The position numbers were made by a program, and so were the translations under genes. The notes below the pieces were generated by a model. It was not told the DNA's origin, did no database searches, and saw only the letters and a program-made list of their open reading frames with translations. A stretch of 49,612 nucleotides of DNA from an uncultured Bacteroidales bacterium. Its GTDB lineage: Bacteria; Bacteroidota; Bacteroidia; Bacteroidales; Bacteroidaceae. Location: contig CALCYA010000047.1 of the NCBI GenBank assembly GCA_937906165.1, positions 1-49,612 of the forward strand, written 5' to 3'. This document shows, one piece after another, positions 26,510 to 36,352 of this stretch (positions are counted from its first letter, which is position 1; each line of letters opens with the position of its first letter).

Positions 26510-29062
26510 TCATTTCTTTTTGAAGAGTCCTTTTGCTGCGTTGAAAATCTCCTTTGCCGCCTCTTTCTTCTTCTCCTCTTTTGTCATTGTAGAATCGCCC
26601 TTCGCGACATTTTCCACATCAACACCAAGGAGTTTGCCTACCGCATCCTTTGCAGCCTCTTTGGCAGCACTTTTGGCGAGAGACTCAAGGTCGACACTTA
26701 CCTTAGGTGATGTAAACGTACCACCGATAATCAGGTCGGCAGTACCGGCCTTGGCAAGCTTTCCGAGAGACTCGGGAATTGCTATCTTACCACGGTAGTC
26801 AATTGTCTGGTCAAGACCTGTAGTACCCGAGATATCCATCTTATAATCACCGAGTTTAACACTGAAAGGCTTGGTTGTGATACGCCCTTCATTGATTGTA
26901 AAATCAAGATTAAGGTCCTTGACCTTCGTATTCTTCAATGATGGTTTCTGCAATACATCGGCAACCTTCTGGATAACAGTCACACCATCAAGACTGACAT
27001 CCCTTGTGGTGAGCGAACCGCTACCGTTCATTGTGGCAAGAACAGGACTCATAGTCTCATCAAGCTTTGTATCAATAAGCATACTGCCCGAGAATTTACC
27101 TGTCAAGCCGTTGAATATCGGAGCCAGTTTCTTTACCATATCAAGTTCCTTGTAAGCCTGGGCAAACACAATGTCCGTGAGCTTCAGAGAGGCATTGAAT
27201 TCAGGCTGCACCTCTGCCGGAGAATTGTAATAACCGTTTACCACGATATTACCGCCCATCGTATTCAATGAGAGATTCTTCATATCAACCTTGCCGTTCT
27301 TCACAAGCAGTCTACCGTTGATCTCCTTGAAAGCCATTTTTCCGAAGAGCAGTTCTTTGAAATCGGCATTCATTGTAAAGTCGATATTCTCGGGCACTCT
27401 GATGGCAGCAGCCTCTGCTGCCACAGCATCGGCATTCTCAGCAGCTGTGTCCGCAGTATCAGCCACATCACCCTCTGTCTCTGTCACCGCGCCATCCTCA
27501 GATGTCATGAAGTCATTCAAGTCAAAGCGGTTGCTCTTGACATTGAGGTCGCCTTTGAGGGTAGTACCCTTGAGGGCATAACCGATATAATTCTCGAACT
27601 TACTGTCAAGTGTGATATCATTGCCACCTATATTTACAGTAGTCTCGCTCAATTGCAGATAACGTGGTGTAAAAGTAAAGACAGAATTCTTGATGTCGAT
27701 ATCCGGCATATCCTTCATCTCGAGCGACATTCCGTTCAGACGCAGATTACCCGATGCGGCAATCTTCTCATACGCCTCCTTCTCAATACTTGACATACGG
27801 CCCTTAACGCTCATATCAGCATCCAAGAGACCGTTAAGCTGCATATCCTCAAGCGGATATACATCCTTTATCTTGCCGAGGTCGAGCTTGCCTTTTGCAG
27901 TAACGTCGAACTGCATATCGCTCACAGGAGTCGCCACTGTAGCCGACACACTGAATGGATTACCGGCCATAACAAAGCTCAATGGTGCCACCTTGACTAC
28001 AGTCTGGTCAACCGAGCCGCCCGGATTAGAGACATTGGCTGTAACATTGATCTTGTTCACACCGGCAGGAAGCGAAGGATACTGGAACATCGCGTTCTTC
28101 ACGTCCATGTCCACACCGAATTCAGGAACGATGCTGTCACCCACAAGACTACCCTTTGCAAAAGCTGCAACAGTAACATCACCGTCAGTCTTGAGCCCGT
28201 CAAAGTCATCGGTATACATTGCGGGAACAAGCGACAGTATCTCCTTGAAACCGATCTCATTGCTATTCAGTTTGAGGTCCATATCCATACCCTCATCGGT
28301 CATCGCAACCCAACCGTCAACAGCAGCCTTTATCGCATTCAACTGCAGTGTATTCTCCTCAAGAGTGAACTTGTTGTTTTCAAGGTCGGCATCAACGTTC
28401 ATCTCCGCAGCAATCTTCGCCTTGTTCAGGAACGCCACACCATCCATTCTGAACGTAAGTGCCTCAATGGCAGTCTCAAGTTCAAGAAGGGTACGTGTAC
28501 TGCCGAAGTCACCGGCACACTCAACGTCCATATCCTCTATGCTCGCATACATATTACTCTGGCGGTCATCGTACACAAGGTTAAGGTCCGAGACTGTAAG
28601 TTCCTGGAGTTTGATGCGGAATGGAGATGATGTAGTATCACTCTCCTCTTCTTCAATCTCATCGGTCGGTTTCATTACGTCCCAGTTCACTGTTCCGTCG
28701 GGTAACACAATGGCATTGAGCGACACACCGTCAAGGAGCACCTTGCTGATATCAAAACCCTCGTCACCGAAGAGCGACATCACGTTTACAGCGGCTGTCA
28801 CTTCGTCGGCAGCCACGAGAGTATCATTCTCGAACTCACCTATTCCCTTGAGGTAGAACTCCTCGATTGTAACCGAAGCCTTTGGGAAATTACGTATAAG
28901 ACTGATATCAAGACCTCCGAAATCAAACTCTGCATTCAGCATCTTGTTGCCCTCTTTCTTTATCAGTGCCTCAATCTCATCCTTGAAAAAATAAGGTATA
29001 GACACCAGTAGCAATAACAGCACAACAACAGCTGCAAGCACAATTTTAAGTATCTTTTTCAT
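26510..29062 (-). CDS. AsmA-family outer-membrane biogenesis protein
   Basis: 850 residues: a short basic N-terminus, a membrane helix at about 5-25 and a long periplasmic part of repeated beta-strands, ending in a Lys-rich tail (about 820-850). The AsmA N-terminal signature covers residues 1-170 and the AsmA-like C-terminal half follows at about 560-800 (LNFKELLFGKMAFKEINGRL type strands). Family members act in lipid transport and outer-membrane assembly, as bridge-like proteins. It lies 15 bp after the GH20 gene on the same strand and is probably on the same transcript. Confidence 0.85.
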   Translation of the reverse strand: MKKILKIVLAAVVVLLLLLVSIPYFFKDEIEALIKKEGNKMLNAEFDFGGLDISLIRNFPKASVTIEEFYLKGIGEFENDTLVAADEVTAAVNVMSLFGDEGFDISKVLLDGVSLNAIVLPDGTVNWDVMKPTDEIEEEESDTTSSPFRIKLQELTVSDLNLVYDDRQSNMYASIEDMDVECAGDFGSTRTLLELETAIEALTFRMDGVAFLNKAKIAAEMNVDADLENNKFTLEENTLQLNAIKAAVDGWVAMTDEGMDMDLKLNSNEIGFKEILSLVPAMYTDDFDGLKTDGDVTVAAFAKGSLVGDSIVPEFGVDMDVKNAMFQYPSLPAGVNKINVTANVSNPGGSVDQTVVKVAPLSFVMAGNPFSVSATVATPVSDMQFDVTAKGKLDLGKIKDVYPLEDMQLNGLLDADMSVKGRMSSIEKEAYEKIAASGNLRLNGMSLEMKDMPDIDIKNSVFTFTPRYLQLSETTVNIGGNDITLDSKFENYIGYALKGTTLKGDLNVKSNRFDLNDFMTSEDGAVTETEGDVADTADTAAENADAVAAEAAAIRVPENIDFTMNADFKELLFGKMAFKEINGRLLVKNGKVDMKNLSLNTMGGNIVVNGYYNSPAEVQPEFNASLKLTDIVFAQAYKELDMVKKLAPIFNGLTGKFSGSMLIDTKLDETMSPVLATMNGSGSLTTRDVSLDGVTVIQKVADVLQKPSLKNTKVKDLNLDFTINEGRITTKPFSVKLGDYKMDISGTTGLDQTIDYRGKIAIPESLGKLAKAGTADLIIGGTFTSPKVSVDLESLAKSAAKEAAKDAVGKLLGVDVENVAKGDSTMTKEEKKKEAAKEIFNAAKGLFKKK

Positions 29063-29077
29063 CGTATATCAATTATA

Positions 29078-30763
29078 TTATTTATGAATATCAAAAACGT
29101 GCTTACCGTAGTCAACGCCTTTAAGTTGATAATACTCCGCCTCGCCCTGAAGACGCTTTACAAAGTCATTGTAGTCGCGTTTTTCGGCAGGAGTCCAGCC
29201 GGCCTCGGCAACAGCTGCCAAACGTGGCAACATGAGATACTGCACAACCGATGGCTCTTCTACCCACTCTGTCCAGAAGTTCGCCTGTACACCCATATAT
29301 TTATTTTGCAGCTCTGCGTCAACACCATTCATTGGCTTGTAGTTGTATACGCGCTCGACAGTCTCGTCACCGTGACCTTGTGAAAGTGGCTCTGTCTCCA
29401 GCTTCGACTGGCGACGGTTGATATAATAGGGAATCTGCGGAGAGAGGATTGTATTCATACCACGCTTTGCTGCATCCACGGCAGCCCTGTCGGCGCCAAT
29501 CCACGCCATGATTGTTATATCATTGCCAAGAGGAGCTGTATTGCCGTGCAACACCTCGTTCCAGAATATCAGTTTGCGTTGCTTATCGGCAGGTTTCTGC
29601 GCAATATGTTCCTTCAGCTGCTTATAGAAGTGGATCTGCAGGTCGCGGTAGTTTGTTGAACCAATCTCCTTGAGGAGTGCCTGACAATCGCTGTTACGTT
29701 CCCATTTGCTTGTGGGACACTCGTCACCGCCAAGGTGTATGTAACCGAACGGGAACATCTCGGTGAGTTCGTCAATAACATCCTTTGCGAACTGCACGGC
29801 CTTTGGATTGGCAACATTTATTACATCGGGTGACACACCCTGCCACAGCCAAACCTCATGTTTATTCTCGGGGTCGCATGCAAGGAACTCCGGATATGAT
29901 GCCACAGCAGCCTGTGAGTGGCCCGGTATATCTACCTCGGGCACTATCTCAATGAAGCGCTCTTTGGCATACTCAACAATCTCCTTCACATCCTTGCGTG
30001 TGTAGTAACCGCCGTAACGCTGTCCGTCGGGCTTCACATCACCCCATCCGAGCACCTTACTGTCGCGCCATGCGCCAACCTCGGTGAGCTTGGGATATTT
30101 CTTTATCTCAATGCGCCAGCCCTGATCCTCGGTAAGATGCCAGTGGAAACGGTTCATCTTGTAGGCAGTCATCACATCAAGGATTTTCTTTATCTCCTCC
30201 TTGCCGTAGAAGTGACGGCCCTCGTCGAGCATGAAACCACGCCAACCGAAACGAGGCTCATCCTCTATTTCTACGCAAGGAACGCTCCACTCCTTAACAG
30301 TTGCATCGGGTAAACCTGCCATCACATTACGTGGCATGAGTTGCTTCAGTGTCAGGAAAGCATAGAAGAAACCGGCGGGCTTTGCAGCGGTAATATCTAT
30401 CCTTTTGGCAGAAACAGAGAGTCTATAAGCCTCGTCGCCCAGAGATTCGTCAACAGAGAGTACGATATGCGCATCGCCCTTCTTGTTGTTCTTGATTACA
30501 TCAAAGCCGTGCAACTTTGCATTCTTAAACCTGTCCTTTTTAAGTTTGATACCTGTTGCTACCTTCATCTCATCGACAAAGTTGTCTACAACTGCATCTA
30601 TACCACTATCCTTGATTTTTGGATAGCAAAGAACAACCTTCCCTCTGAAAAGGAATTTTCCATCATTCACCTTCATTTCTGCAGGCTGAGGAATAAGTGA
30701 AATCTCTTGTGCCACGCCTGTAAGTGCAAACAGGCAAAGCAATGTAAAAAGTAATTTTTTCAT
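29078..30763 (-). CDS. Beta-N-acetylhexosaminidase, glycoside hydrolase family 20
   Basis: 561 residues. A Sec signal peptide (MKKLLFTLLCLFALTGVAQE) is followed by the GH20b small domain to about 150, then the GH20 (TIM barrel) catalytic domain. The catalytic Asp-Glu pair is D347-E348 in HLGGDECPTSKW. Other family patches are HWHLTEDQGWRIEI (207-220) and VDIPGHSQAA (277-286). The enzyme removes terminal GlcNAc or GalNAc from glycans such as mucin or host glycoprotein by a substrate-assisted mechanism. It is exported, probably to the periplasm. The gap to AsmA is 15 bp, and a metalloprotease gene lies 83 bp upstream. Confidence 0.95.
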   Translation of the reverse strand: MKKLLFTLLCLFALTGVAQEISLIPQPAEMKVNDGKFLFRGKVVLCYPKIKDSGIDAVVDNFVDEMKVATGIKLKKDRFKNAKLHGFDVIKNNKKGDAHIVLSVDESLGDEAYRLSVSAKRIDITAAKPAGFFYAFLTLKQLMPRNVMAGLPDATVKEWSVPCVEIEDEPRFGWRGFMLDEGRHFYGKEEIKKILDVMTAYKMNRFHWHLTEDQGWRIEIKKYPKLTEVGAWRDSKVLGWGDVKPDGQRYGGYYTRKDVKEIVEYAKERFIEIVPEVDIPGHSQAAVASYPEFLACDPENKHEVWLWQGVSPDVINVANPKAVQFAKDVIDELTEMFPFGYIHLGGDECPTSKWERNSDCQALLKEIGSTNYRDLQIHFYKQLKEHIAQKPADKQRKLIFWNEVLHGNTAPLGNDITIMAWIGADRAAVDAAKRGMNTILSPQIPYYINRRQSKLETEPLSQGHGDETVERVYNYKPMNGVDAELQNKYMGVQANFWTEWVEEPSVVQYLMLPRLAAVAEAGWTPAEKRDYNDFVKRLQGEAEYYQLKGVDYGKHVFDIHK

Positions 30764-30846
30764 TTTATAGATATTGAATTATGTTATCCCTAAAGAGACA
30801 GAATATTGATATTATTTTGCTGAAATTTGCCGTAAAACACATTGAC

Positions 30847-33800
30847 TCAACGAATATAAATCTTCTTGCCATTGTATATATATATACCATCGTGCACCGT
30901 TGATTTAATTTTACGTCCGGTCAAATCATATAGTTCTCCGTCATAAATGTCATTATGTATTTCATCAACAGCAGTGTTGCTGTCGCCATCAATGACGAGA
31001 CGGGCCCCATTACCAAGTTGTGAATCCATTAATTGGGCTATAGGGAGATAAGCCTTATGGCCATTATTTATAAAAGCATTGTTATCCACCATGTTCATCT
31101 TTGCCTTATAAAGACCGACAACACCGTTCAATTCAGAAAGTACATAGGCTCCTGAGGCTACAATCTCTTTTGCAATTGAACCTTCAAGCAAATTTGTATT
31201 ATACGACGATGATGATTCTGTTATTGCAAAATCATACTCCTTGCCACTACCCACAGCATCTTTTGCATATAATATGACACCCATGAAAGCCGGTATCACA
31301 TTGCCGGTTATTGGAGTGAGCTTTATATAATCCTTTGCGACATTCTCTCTTTCAACATAATATACATCAACATCTACCGGAGCCACCAAAGCTTCAGCGG
31401 CATATATTGTAGCCCAACCGGTTTTTCCAATCTCCACAGGTAAATATTCAACCTTCTCAATCTCCCATTTGTATCCATCATCAACCGGAAGTCCCTCTTC
31501 CTGAATTCCGCTATCAGCGTTGTCGCTACCACCATAAATATATCTCATGCCATTACCGTAATCATTCATATCTCCTATTGAAATATAATAAGAACCGGCT
31601 GATGGTATTATCTTTACTGTTGCAGACGCTTCTGACACGTCATTCAAGGTCACATTGTACGCGCTTTCAGTTTTGGCAATTCCAACATACAGTCCCTCGG
31701 TATATGATAGCAGAGATGATTGGTCATAAAAGAAAATGTTGTCGACCTCACCCATGACAAGACTGTTGCCAGAGAGCGTATTGATTCCTGAAGTAAGGTA
31801 TTTTCCGCTATCCAGATTCCTGAATCTGTAGTAACCTGCAGACAATTCAAATGTTCCGGTCTGTGTAAAATTCGCAGTGAATGTTATATCCGTTGTTGCT
31901 GTAAAGGTATATGGGTTTTCATTGCTTACCAAATCCACGCCATCATACCAGCCTGTAAAACTATAGCCACTGTCGGGGATTGCAGCAAGTGCGACTTCCG
32001 TGCCCTTGACTACACGTTTTGAGCCTGTTGCCTCGCCGTTGATTGTAACAGAACCGCCCTCGCTTGCATTGGCTGCGATGTCTACTTTCTCTACAACCTC
32101 AACAACAATGTCATATACAATACCCTTGTCAAGTTCAGCTGTTCCATTGGTTGGAAAAACTTTCCATGCATTGTTATAAATCATTCTTACGTGCGATTTG
32201 CCTGTGGGTGCATCATCGGGCACTGTAATTGTGTGTGTGATGTTCATCACATAGTCGTAGTTGCCATAGACATTATTGGTCGGTGGTTTATTACCCCAAG
32301 TCTGTACAGCATCTTTTTGGAATATGAAGTCCTGGTCAAAGTCGGTGAACAGTGATGCGTGGCAGTAACGAATGTCCTCGCGTACAGTACTGCTGCTTCC
32401 TCCTCCCAAAGAATTCGCCGTAAGGTTCATCGTGAATGATTCTCCCTTTGCCAATTGCACCTTGCCGGGAACGACCACAAGCGTTTGTCCGGGATGAGCA
32501 TTTGCCGAGTAGTCAATATTCGTATCACCGCCTGTAGTTGTGATTGAAGCAAGATAGTTGTCGGTGTATGTGTTACCCGTAGGGACCGGATACCCGGTAA
32601 CGGTTGTTTCGGGTTCAAAGTTTGCAATATAGTCGGCATCGCCTGTTGCATTATAAATTATGTAATCGGCCTGGGTTGCAACCTCCTTACCGCCGTTTGT
32701 CCAGTTGACGAACGTGTAACCGTCGTTTGCTTTTGCCGAAAGTTCTATTGTGCCGTTTGCCTCAACAGTTGCCGAAGCACTGCCATTTACGGTTGCAGTA
32801 CCGCCCACAGCAGGGCTTGCAGTTGCTGTAATCATGTATGTCACCGGAGTACCGGACTCTTTCACGAACAACGCGTTATATGTGACGCTCGCTGTTGCTG
32901 TAACGGTATATTCAGCCTTGTCGCTTACCTTTGCAGAATTCAGATACCATCCATCAAATGTGTAACCGCTGTATGGCGCGGCCGTAAGCGTTACACTGCT
33001 GCCTGCAGCTACAGTGACCGATGAGTTACCACCTATCGATGCAGTTCCGCCATTGCCTGCTGTAACGTTGATTGTATATGTCATTGGTTCATCACCGCCA
33101 CCGGTAATATTGAACCCGCCACCATTCTCCGGAGATAGCGTTGTCAATGTATATGCCACACCGCCAATCTCTTCCACGCGGATTATGCCTCCACGCATGG
33201 AGCGTATTGCTGTTTTGAAGTCGACATCAATGTTTCCGACATTTATATTGGGCAATATCACAATCTTGCTGCCGTCCAGTGCAGGAACATCATCGGCAAG
33301 CACATAACCGAATGTCTTTCCGTAGTCGGTAGACATTGTTATGCGAAGACGGCTGTCAGCTTTAAAATAGTTGTTGTTCACGCCCCATTTGATTGTCACC
33401 TGCTCACCCGCCGAATAACAATCCTTAGTTGGCAACATAGAAGCTTTAAATGCAGTTCCACCAACTATCTGTATTGTTGCGTCCCAAACAGCATAATTGC
33501 TATAAAACGGGTTGGATGTCAAATAGTCAAACTCCATAGATGCCGGCACATCGTTCACAAGAATGGCTATACTGTATGAACCTGCATCCATTGCAGGAAT
33601 ATCGGTACCATCTTTACCATAATAAAAATCATCATAGAAAATGTCTGCTGAAAATTCAGGCCTATAATCAATTACATTTCCTGTCTGCGGTATCGACGAT
33701 GCGAAATGCGGCATATAACCTCCTTCCACAATATCACCTACAGTAGAACTGCTGCAGCCTATTGCAGAAAATGCAAGGATGTCACCATCGGCATCATTTA

Positions 33801-34575
33801 CATATACAGGTATTGCCATACAAGATCCTTGCGGTATCTTGTAGACATCATTCATATTGGCATTGACAAAAACCGGAGCGTTATTATTGACCTTTATGGC
33901 TTTGTTTGCACTGCCTGTCCCTTTTTCAACTGCAAGGTCACGTATCTTCTTTATTGAGGGAAATGAGAAAAAATCATCACCACCACTATCCATCAGGCTG
34001 CCTTCACCTGTCGTTGTGTGTGGAGCGCCGAACATATGTCCGAGTTCATGTGCCACGACCCATTTGTCAACCTTTGAATATCCACTTCCTTTGGCACTGC
34101 TGCTGTACACCCCGCCTTCGGCAGAGAGGCCGCTATTCTCTGCTGTAATATCCCGATGATGCACCCACATACCAACGTCGTATGAGTCGGCGCCTATCAA
34201 ATCATTGGTGTTTGTTGTTCCGTTGGCTTGCAATGTATAAATAAAAGCATCGCTATCTTCATTGGAAAAATAATCGGACTTTACAAGCCTTTGGTCTTCG
34301 ACAACATTAAAACAGAAACCCAACGGTGCGAACATCTTATTAACGAAGTCCTCACATTCTCTCCAGAATTGTATTACATTGTTATAATCTCCATCCAAGT
34401 CTTCAACAAAAGCCGAACGCGTTACAGGAATAGCAAGACGGTAATAGCGCAATGTGTTATCACCCGGAATGACGTCCGACACAGAAGCCCTGGTATTCAC
34501 CGCCACCCTATCTTGTCCTAACGCATTGGATACCAACAAGAACAGAAACACTAAAATCAAATTAATTACCCTCAT
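30847..34575 (-). CDS. Large secreted metzincin metalloprotease with GEVED and InlB B-repeat domains
   Basis: 1242 residues with a Sec signal peptide (cleaved near NALGQ). The catalytic domain covers about 40-220, with zinc motif HELGHMFGAPH (176-186) and Met-turn residue M195, as in reprolysin-like M12B metzincins. Beyond this lie Ig-like domains, two InlB B-repeats at about 500-655 (for example GYTFDGWYLN), a GEVED-like beta domain at about 670-830, and a third B-repeat at about 835-910. The C-terminal 35 residues (GELYDLTGRKIKSTVHDGIYIY is the pattern) look like the Por/type IX secretion sorting tail. It likely acts outside the cell on proteins. It has its own promoter. Confidence 0.85.
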   Translation of the reverse strand: MRVINLILVFLFLLVSNALGQDRVAVNTRASVSDVIPGDNTLRYYRLAIPVTRSAFVEDLDGDYNNVIQFWRECEDFVNKMFAPLGFCFNVVEDQRLVKSDYFSNEDSDAFIYTLQANGTTNTNDLIGADSYDVGMWVHHRDITAENSGLSAEGGVYSSSAKGSGYSKVDKWVVAHELGHMFGAPHTTTGEGSLMDSGGDDFFSFPSIKKIRDLAVEKGTGSANKAIKVNNNAPVFVNANMNDVYKIPQGSCMAIPVYVNDADGDILAFSAIGCSSSTVGDIVEGGYMPHFASSIPQTGNVIDYRPEFSADIFYDDFYYGKDGTDIPAMDAGSYSIAILVNDVPASMEFDYLTSNPFYSNYAVWDATIQIVGGTAFKASMLPTKDCYSAGEQVTIKWGVNNNYFKADSRLRITMSTDYGKTFGYVLADDVPALDGSKIVILPNINVGNIDVDFKTAIRSMRGGIIRVEEIGGVAYTLTTLSPENGGGFNITGGGDEPMTYTINVTAGNGGTASIGGNSSVTVAAGSSVTLTAAPYSGYTFDGWYLNSAKVSDKAEYTVTATASVTYNALFVKESGTPVTYMITATASPAVGGTATVNGSASATVEANGTIELSAKANDGYTFVNWTNGGKEVATQADYIIYNATGDADYIANFEPETTVTGYPVPTGNTYTDNYLASITTTGGDTNIDYSANAHPGQTLVVVPGKVQLAKGESFTMNLTANSLGGGSSSTVREDIRYCHASLFTDFDQDFIFQKDAVQTWGNKPPTNNVYGNYDYVMNITHTITVPDDAPTGKSHVRMIYNNAWKVFPTNGTAELDKGIVYDIVVEVVEKVDIAANASEGGSVTINGEATGSKRVVKGTEVALAAIPDSGYSFTGWYDGVDLVSNENPYTFTATTDITFTANFTQTGTFELSAGYYRFRNLDSGKYLTSGINTLSGNSLVMGEVDNIFFYDQSSLLSYTEGLYVGIAKTESAYNVTLNDVSEASATVKIIPSAGSYYISIGDMNDYGNGMRYIYGGSDNADSGIQEEGLPVDDGYKWEIEKVEYLPVEIGKTGWATIYAAEALVAPVDVDVYYVERENVAKDYIKLTPITGNVIPAFMGVILYAKDAVGSGKEYDFAITESSSSYNTNLLEGSIAKEIVASGAYVLSELNGVVGLYKAKMNMVDNNAFINNGHKAYLPIAQLMDSQLGNGARLVIDGDSNTAVDEIHNDIYDGELYDLTGRKIKSTVHDGIYIYNGKKIYIR

Positions 34576-34596
34576 AGGTTTTTGTATTTACTAACG

Positions 34597-34627
34597 CAAA
34601 ATTAAATAAAATCTTATAATCGTCAAA
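34597..34627 (-). promoter_or_regulatory. Bacteroidota-type promoter of the secreted metalloprotease
   Basis: On the minus strand TTTG (34624-34627) lies 19 bp upstream of TAATTTTG (34597-34604). The start codon follows 21 bp downstream. Confidence 0.8.
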
Positions 34628-34700
34628 CAATCCACATCCATTCGGCCGACTTGATTTCTTATCAACAGTAACCGTTTTGACAATATTATTCAAACAACTT

Positions 34701-36002
34701 CTAATGATGTTCATTGAATTTCCGCAACCTCTCTTCAAGCATTGCATAATGGTGCGGCTTTATATTCGAAGAACATGCCCTTATACCCTTTCGGGTTCCC
34801 CCTGTTGTTGCAAGGTCAATGCCGCTTATGCCATAGTACAGCAACTCCTTGAGCAGTTCCCCTCCATCCATATCCTTGTAACCGATTGTAAAGAAAAAGC
34901 CGTCGCTTACAGGTTCCCCATCATCCTTGTCATATGCGATGTGGAAACCGTTGCGTAACAGAATTTCCTTTATGCGTGCAGTGCGTAAAGCATACTCCTT
35001 TATATCTTCGACAAATCGGTACTCCCCGTCGCAGGCAGCCTTAAGCATTGCTGCCATAGCACATTGCGCCGAGTGGGAGACACCCGAAGAGAATGAATAG
35101 AGGAACACGTATGCAAAAGCAGCACCGAAACGTGCAATGCCGTAGCGCTCCTTGAGCGAAGCATAATGACGTTCATACAGTGCATCGCTTATACATGCAA
35201 GGGCTATGCGTTGTCCCGCGTAGCTGAATATCTTGGATGCGCTTATCAGGATTACATAGTTATCGGTATAGTGCGACACGCTCGGCTGATATGGCGCATG
35301 GAAAGGCACCCCAAGGTCCTTGCGGAAGTCCATGGTCATGTATGCCATATCCTCAATGACAACAACATCGTATTTTGTTGCCAGGCGACCGATTATCTCA
35401 AGTTCCTCGTCATTGAGACACATCCATGTGGGGTTATTGGGGCTCGAGTAAAGCACTGCACATATATTGCCATTCTTGAAATAGCTCTCCAGCTTCTCCT
35501 CAAGTGCCTTACCACGATATTCGGCAATGTCAAACGAAGCAATCTTCACACCAATCACCTGCGCCTGCATCTTCTGCACGGGGAAGCCCGGGTCTATGTA
35601 AAGCACTGTATCACGCTTTTCATCAAGCTGAGAGGCTAACATCAGCGAAGCGAACGACGCCTGCATTGAACCCACTGTAGGGATGCACCCTTCAGGGCGT
35701 ATATCCGTGTTGACAAACGCCTTTATAAAACGCGAAGCCTGCTCCTTGACCTCGGGTATACCGTCAATTATGGGATAGACCGACGCCACACCACGCTGCA
35801 AGGCCTCACACTCCGCCTTGACGCCCACAGCCGACGGCGGCAAGCCCGGAACACCCATTTCAAAATGGATGAACTCCGTTCCTGTCCGTGCCTCTGCTGC
35901 ACGCACCACCGCACCAATCTGTCGGATAGACGCACTGCGGATATCATCAATCTCCAGTTCTTTTACGATGGAATCTATTATGTTTGAATTTACTATACAC
36001 AT
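34701..36002 (-). CDS. Class I/II PLP-dependent aminotransferase
   Basis: 433 residues of the fold-type I aminotransferase family. The PLP Lys lies in SASKIFSYAGQRIA (near residue 255). The substrate-carboxylate Arg region is in the C-terminal part (GGTRKGIRACSS). The Asn-Pro pair of the cofactor site is in YSSPNNPTW. The N-terminus is unusually long, so a downstream start is possible, but the first codon overlaps no other confident gene. The amino acid substrate cannot be told from sequence. It stands alone between the metalloprotease and ettA genes. Confidence 0.85.
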   Translation of the reverse strand: MCIVNSNIIDSIVKELEIDDIRSASIRQIGAVVRAAEARTGTEFIHFEMGVPGLPPSAVGVKAECEALQRGVASVYPIIDGIPEVKEQASRFIKAFVNTDIRPEGCIPTVGSMQASFASLMLASQLDEKRDTVLYIDPGFPVQKMQAQVIGVKIASFDIAEYRGKALEEKLESYFKNGNICAVLYSSPNNPTWMCLNDEELEIIGRLATKYDVVVIEDMAYMTMDFRKDLGVPFHAPYQPSVSHYTDNYVILISASKIFSYAGQRIALACISDALYERHYASLKERYGIARFGAAFAYVFLYSFSSGVSHSAQCAMAAMLKAACDGEYRFVEDIKEYALRTARIKEILLRNGFHIAYDKDDGEPVSDGFFFTIGYKDMDGGELLKELLYYGISGIDLATTGGTRKGIRACSSNIKPHHYAMLEERLRKFNEHH

Positions 36003-36352
36003 TTCTTAAAGGTCTTCTTATGGAATTGTTTTCCCTCTTCTTGAGCATTCTCCTTGCCTTAGCCTTACCAAGCATCTTCTTCGCAGCCCGGGATATACTC
36101 TTTCCTTTTTTCTTGTACAGGATAAATAACAGCAAGGGAATCATAAAAACAGAAAATTATAGTAATAAATATAGTTCGTAAAAGGTTTTTATAACATTCA
36201 ATTCCCTGCCATCCTGAGTGTAACGAAGGAACTCTTTTGCCCTGTGGTTTAGATGCTTCGCTACGCTCCAGCATGACATTTCAATGTTCAGCTGCACAGA
36301 AAGCAAAAGCAAAACGAATCAACGATAAGCTTATGGAAGATTAAGCGCGAGC
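36003..36352. other. Intergenic region with dispersed-repeat remnants
   Basis: Two relatives of the dispersed repeat lie here: GCCATCCTGAGTGTAACG type at 36208-36230, and GATGCTTCGCTACGCTCCAG type at 36252-36278. Short open frames on both strands over 35947-36181 lie antisense to each other, and no reliable gene or promoter is seen. Confidence 0.6.

Noticed and set aside
27690..28856. Plus-strand frame of 388 codons, Ser-rich
   Set aside because: Lies antisense to the AsmA-like gene; Ser/Thr bias is the usual result of reading a coding strand backwards.
34701..34958. Plus-strand frame over the 3' end of the aminotransferase gene
   Set aside because: Antisense to a well-supported PLP enzyme gene.
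35947..36181. Two small frames antisense to each other near the aminotransferase start (65 codons each)
   Set aside because: The basic minus-strand peptide overlaps the aminotransferase start, neither has a promoter or recognised family, and only one at most could be real.
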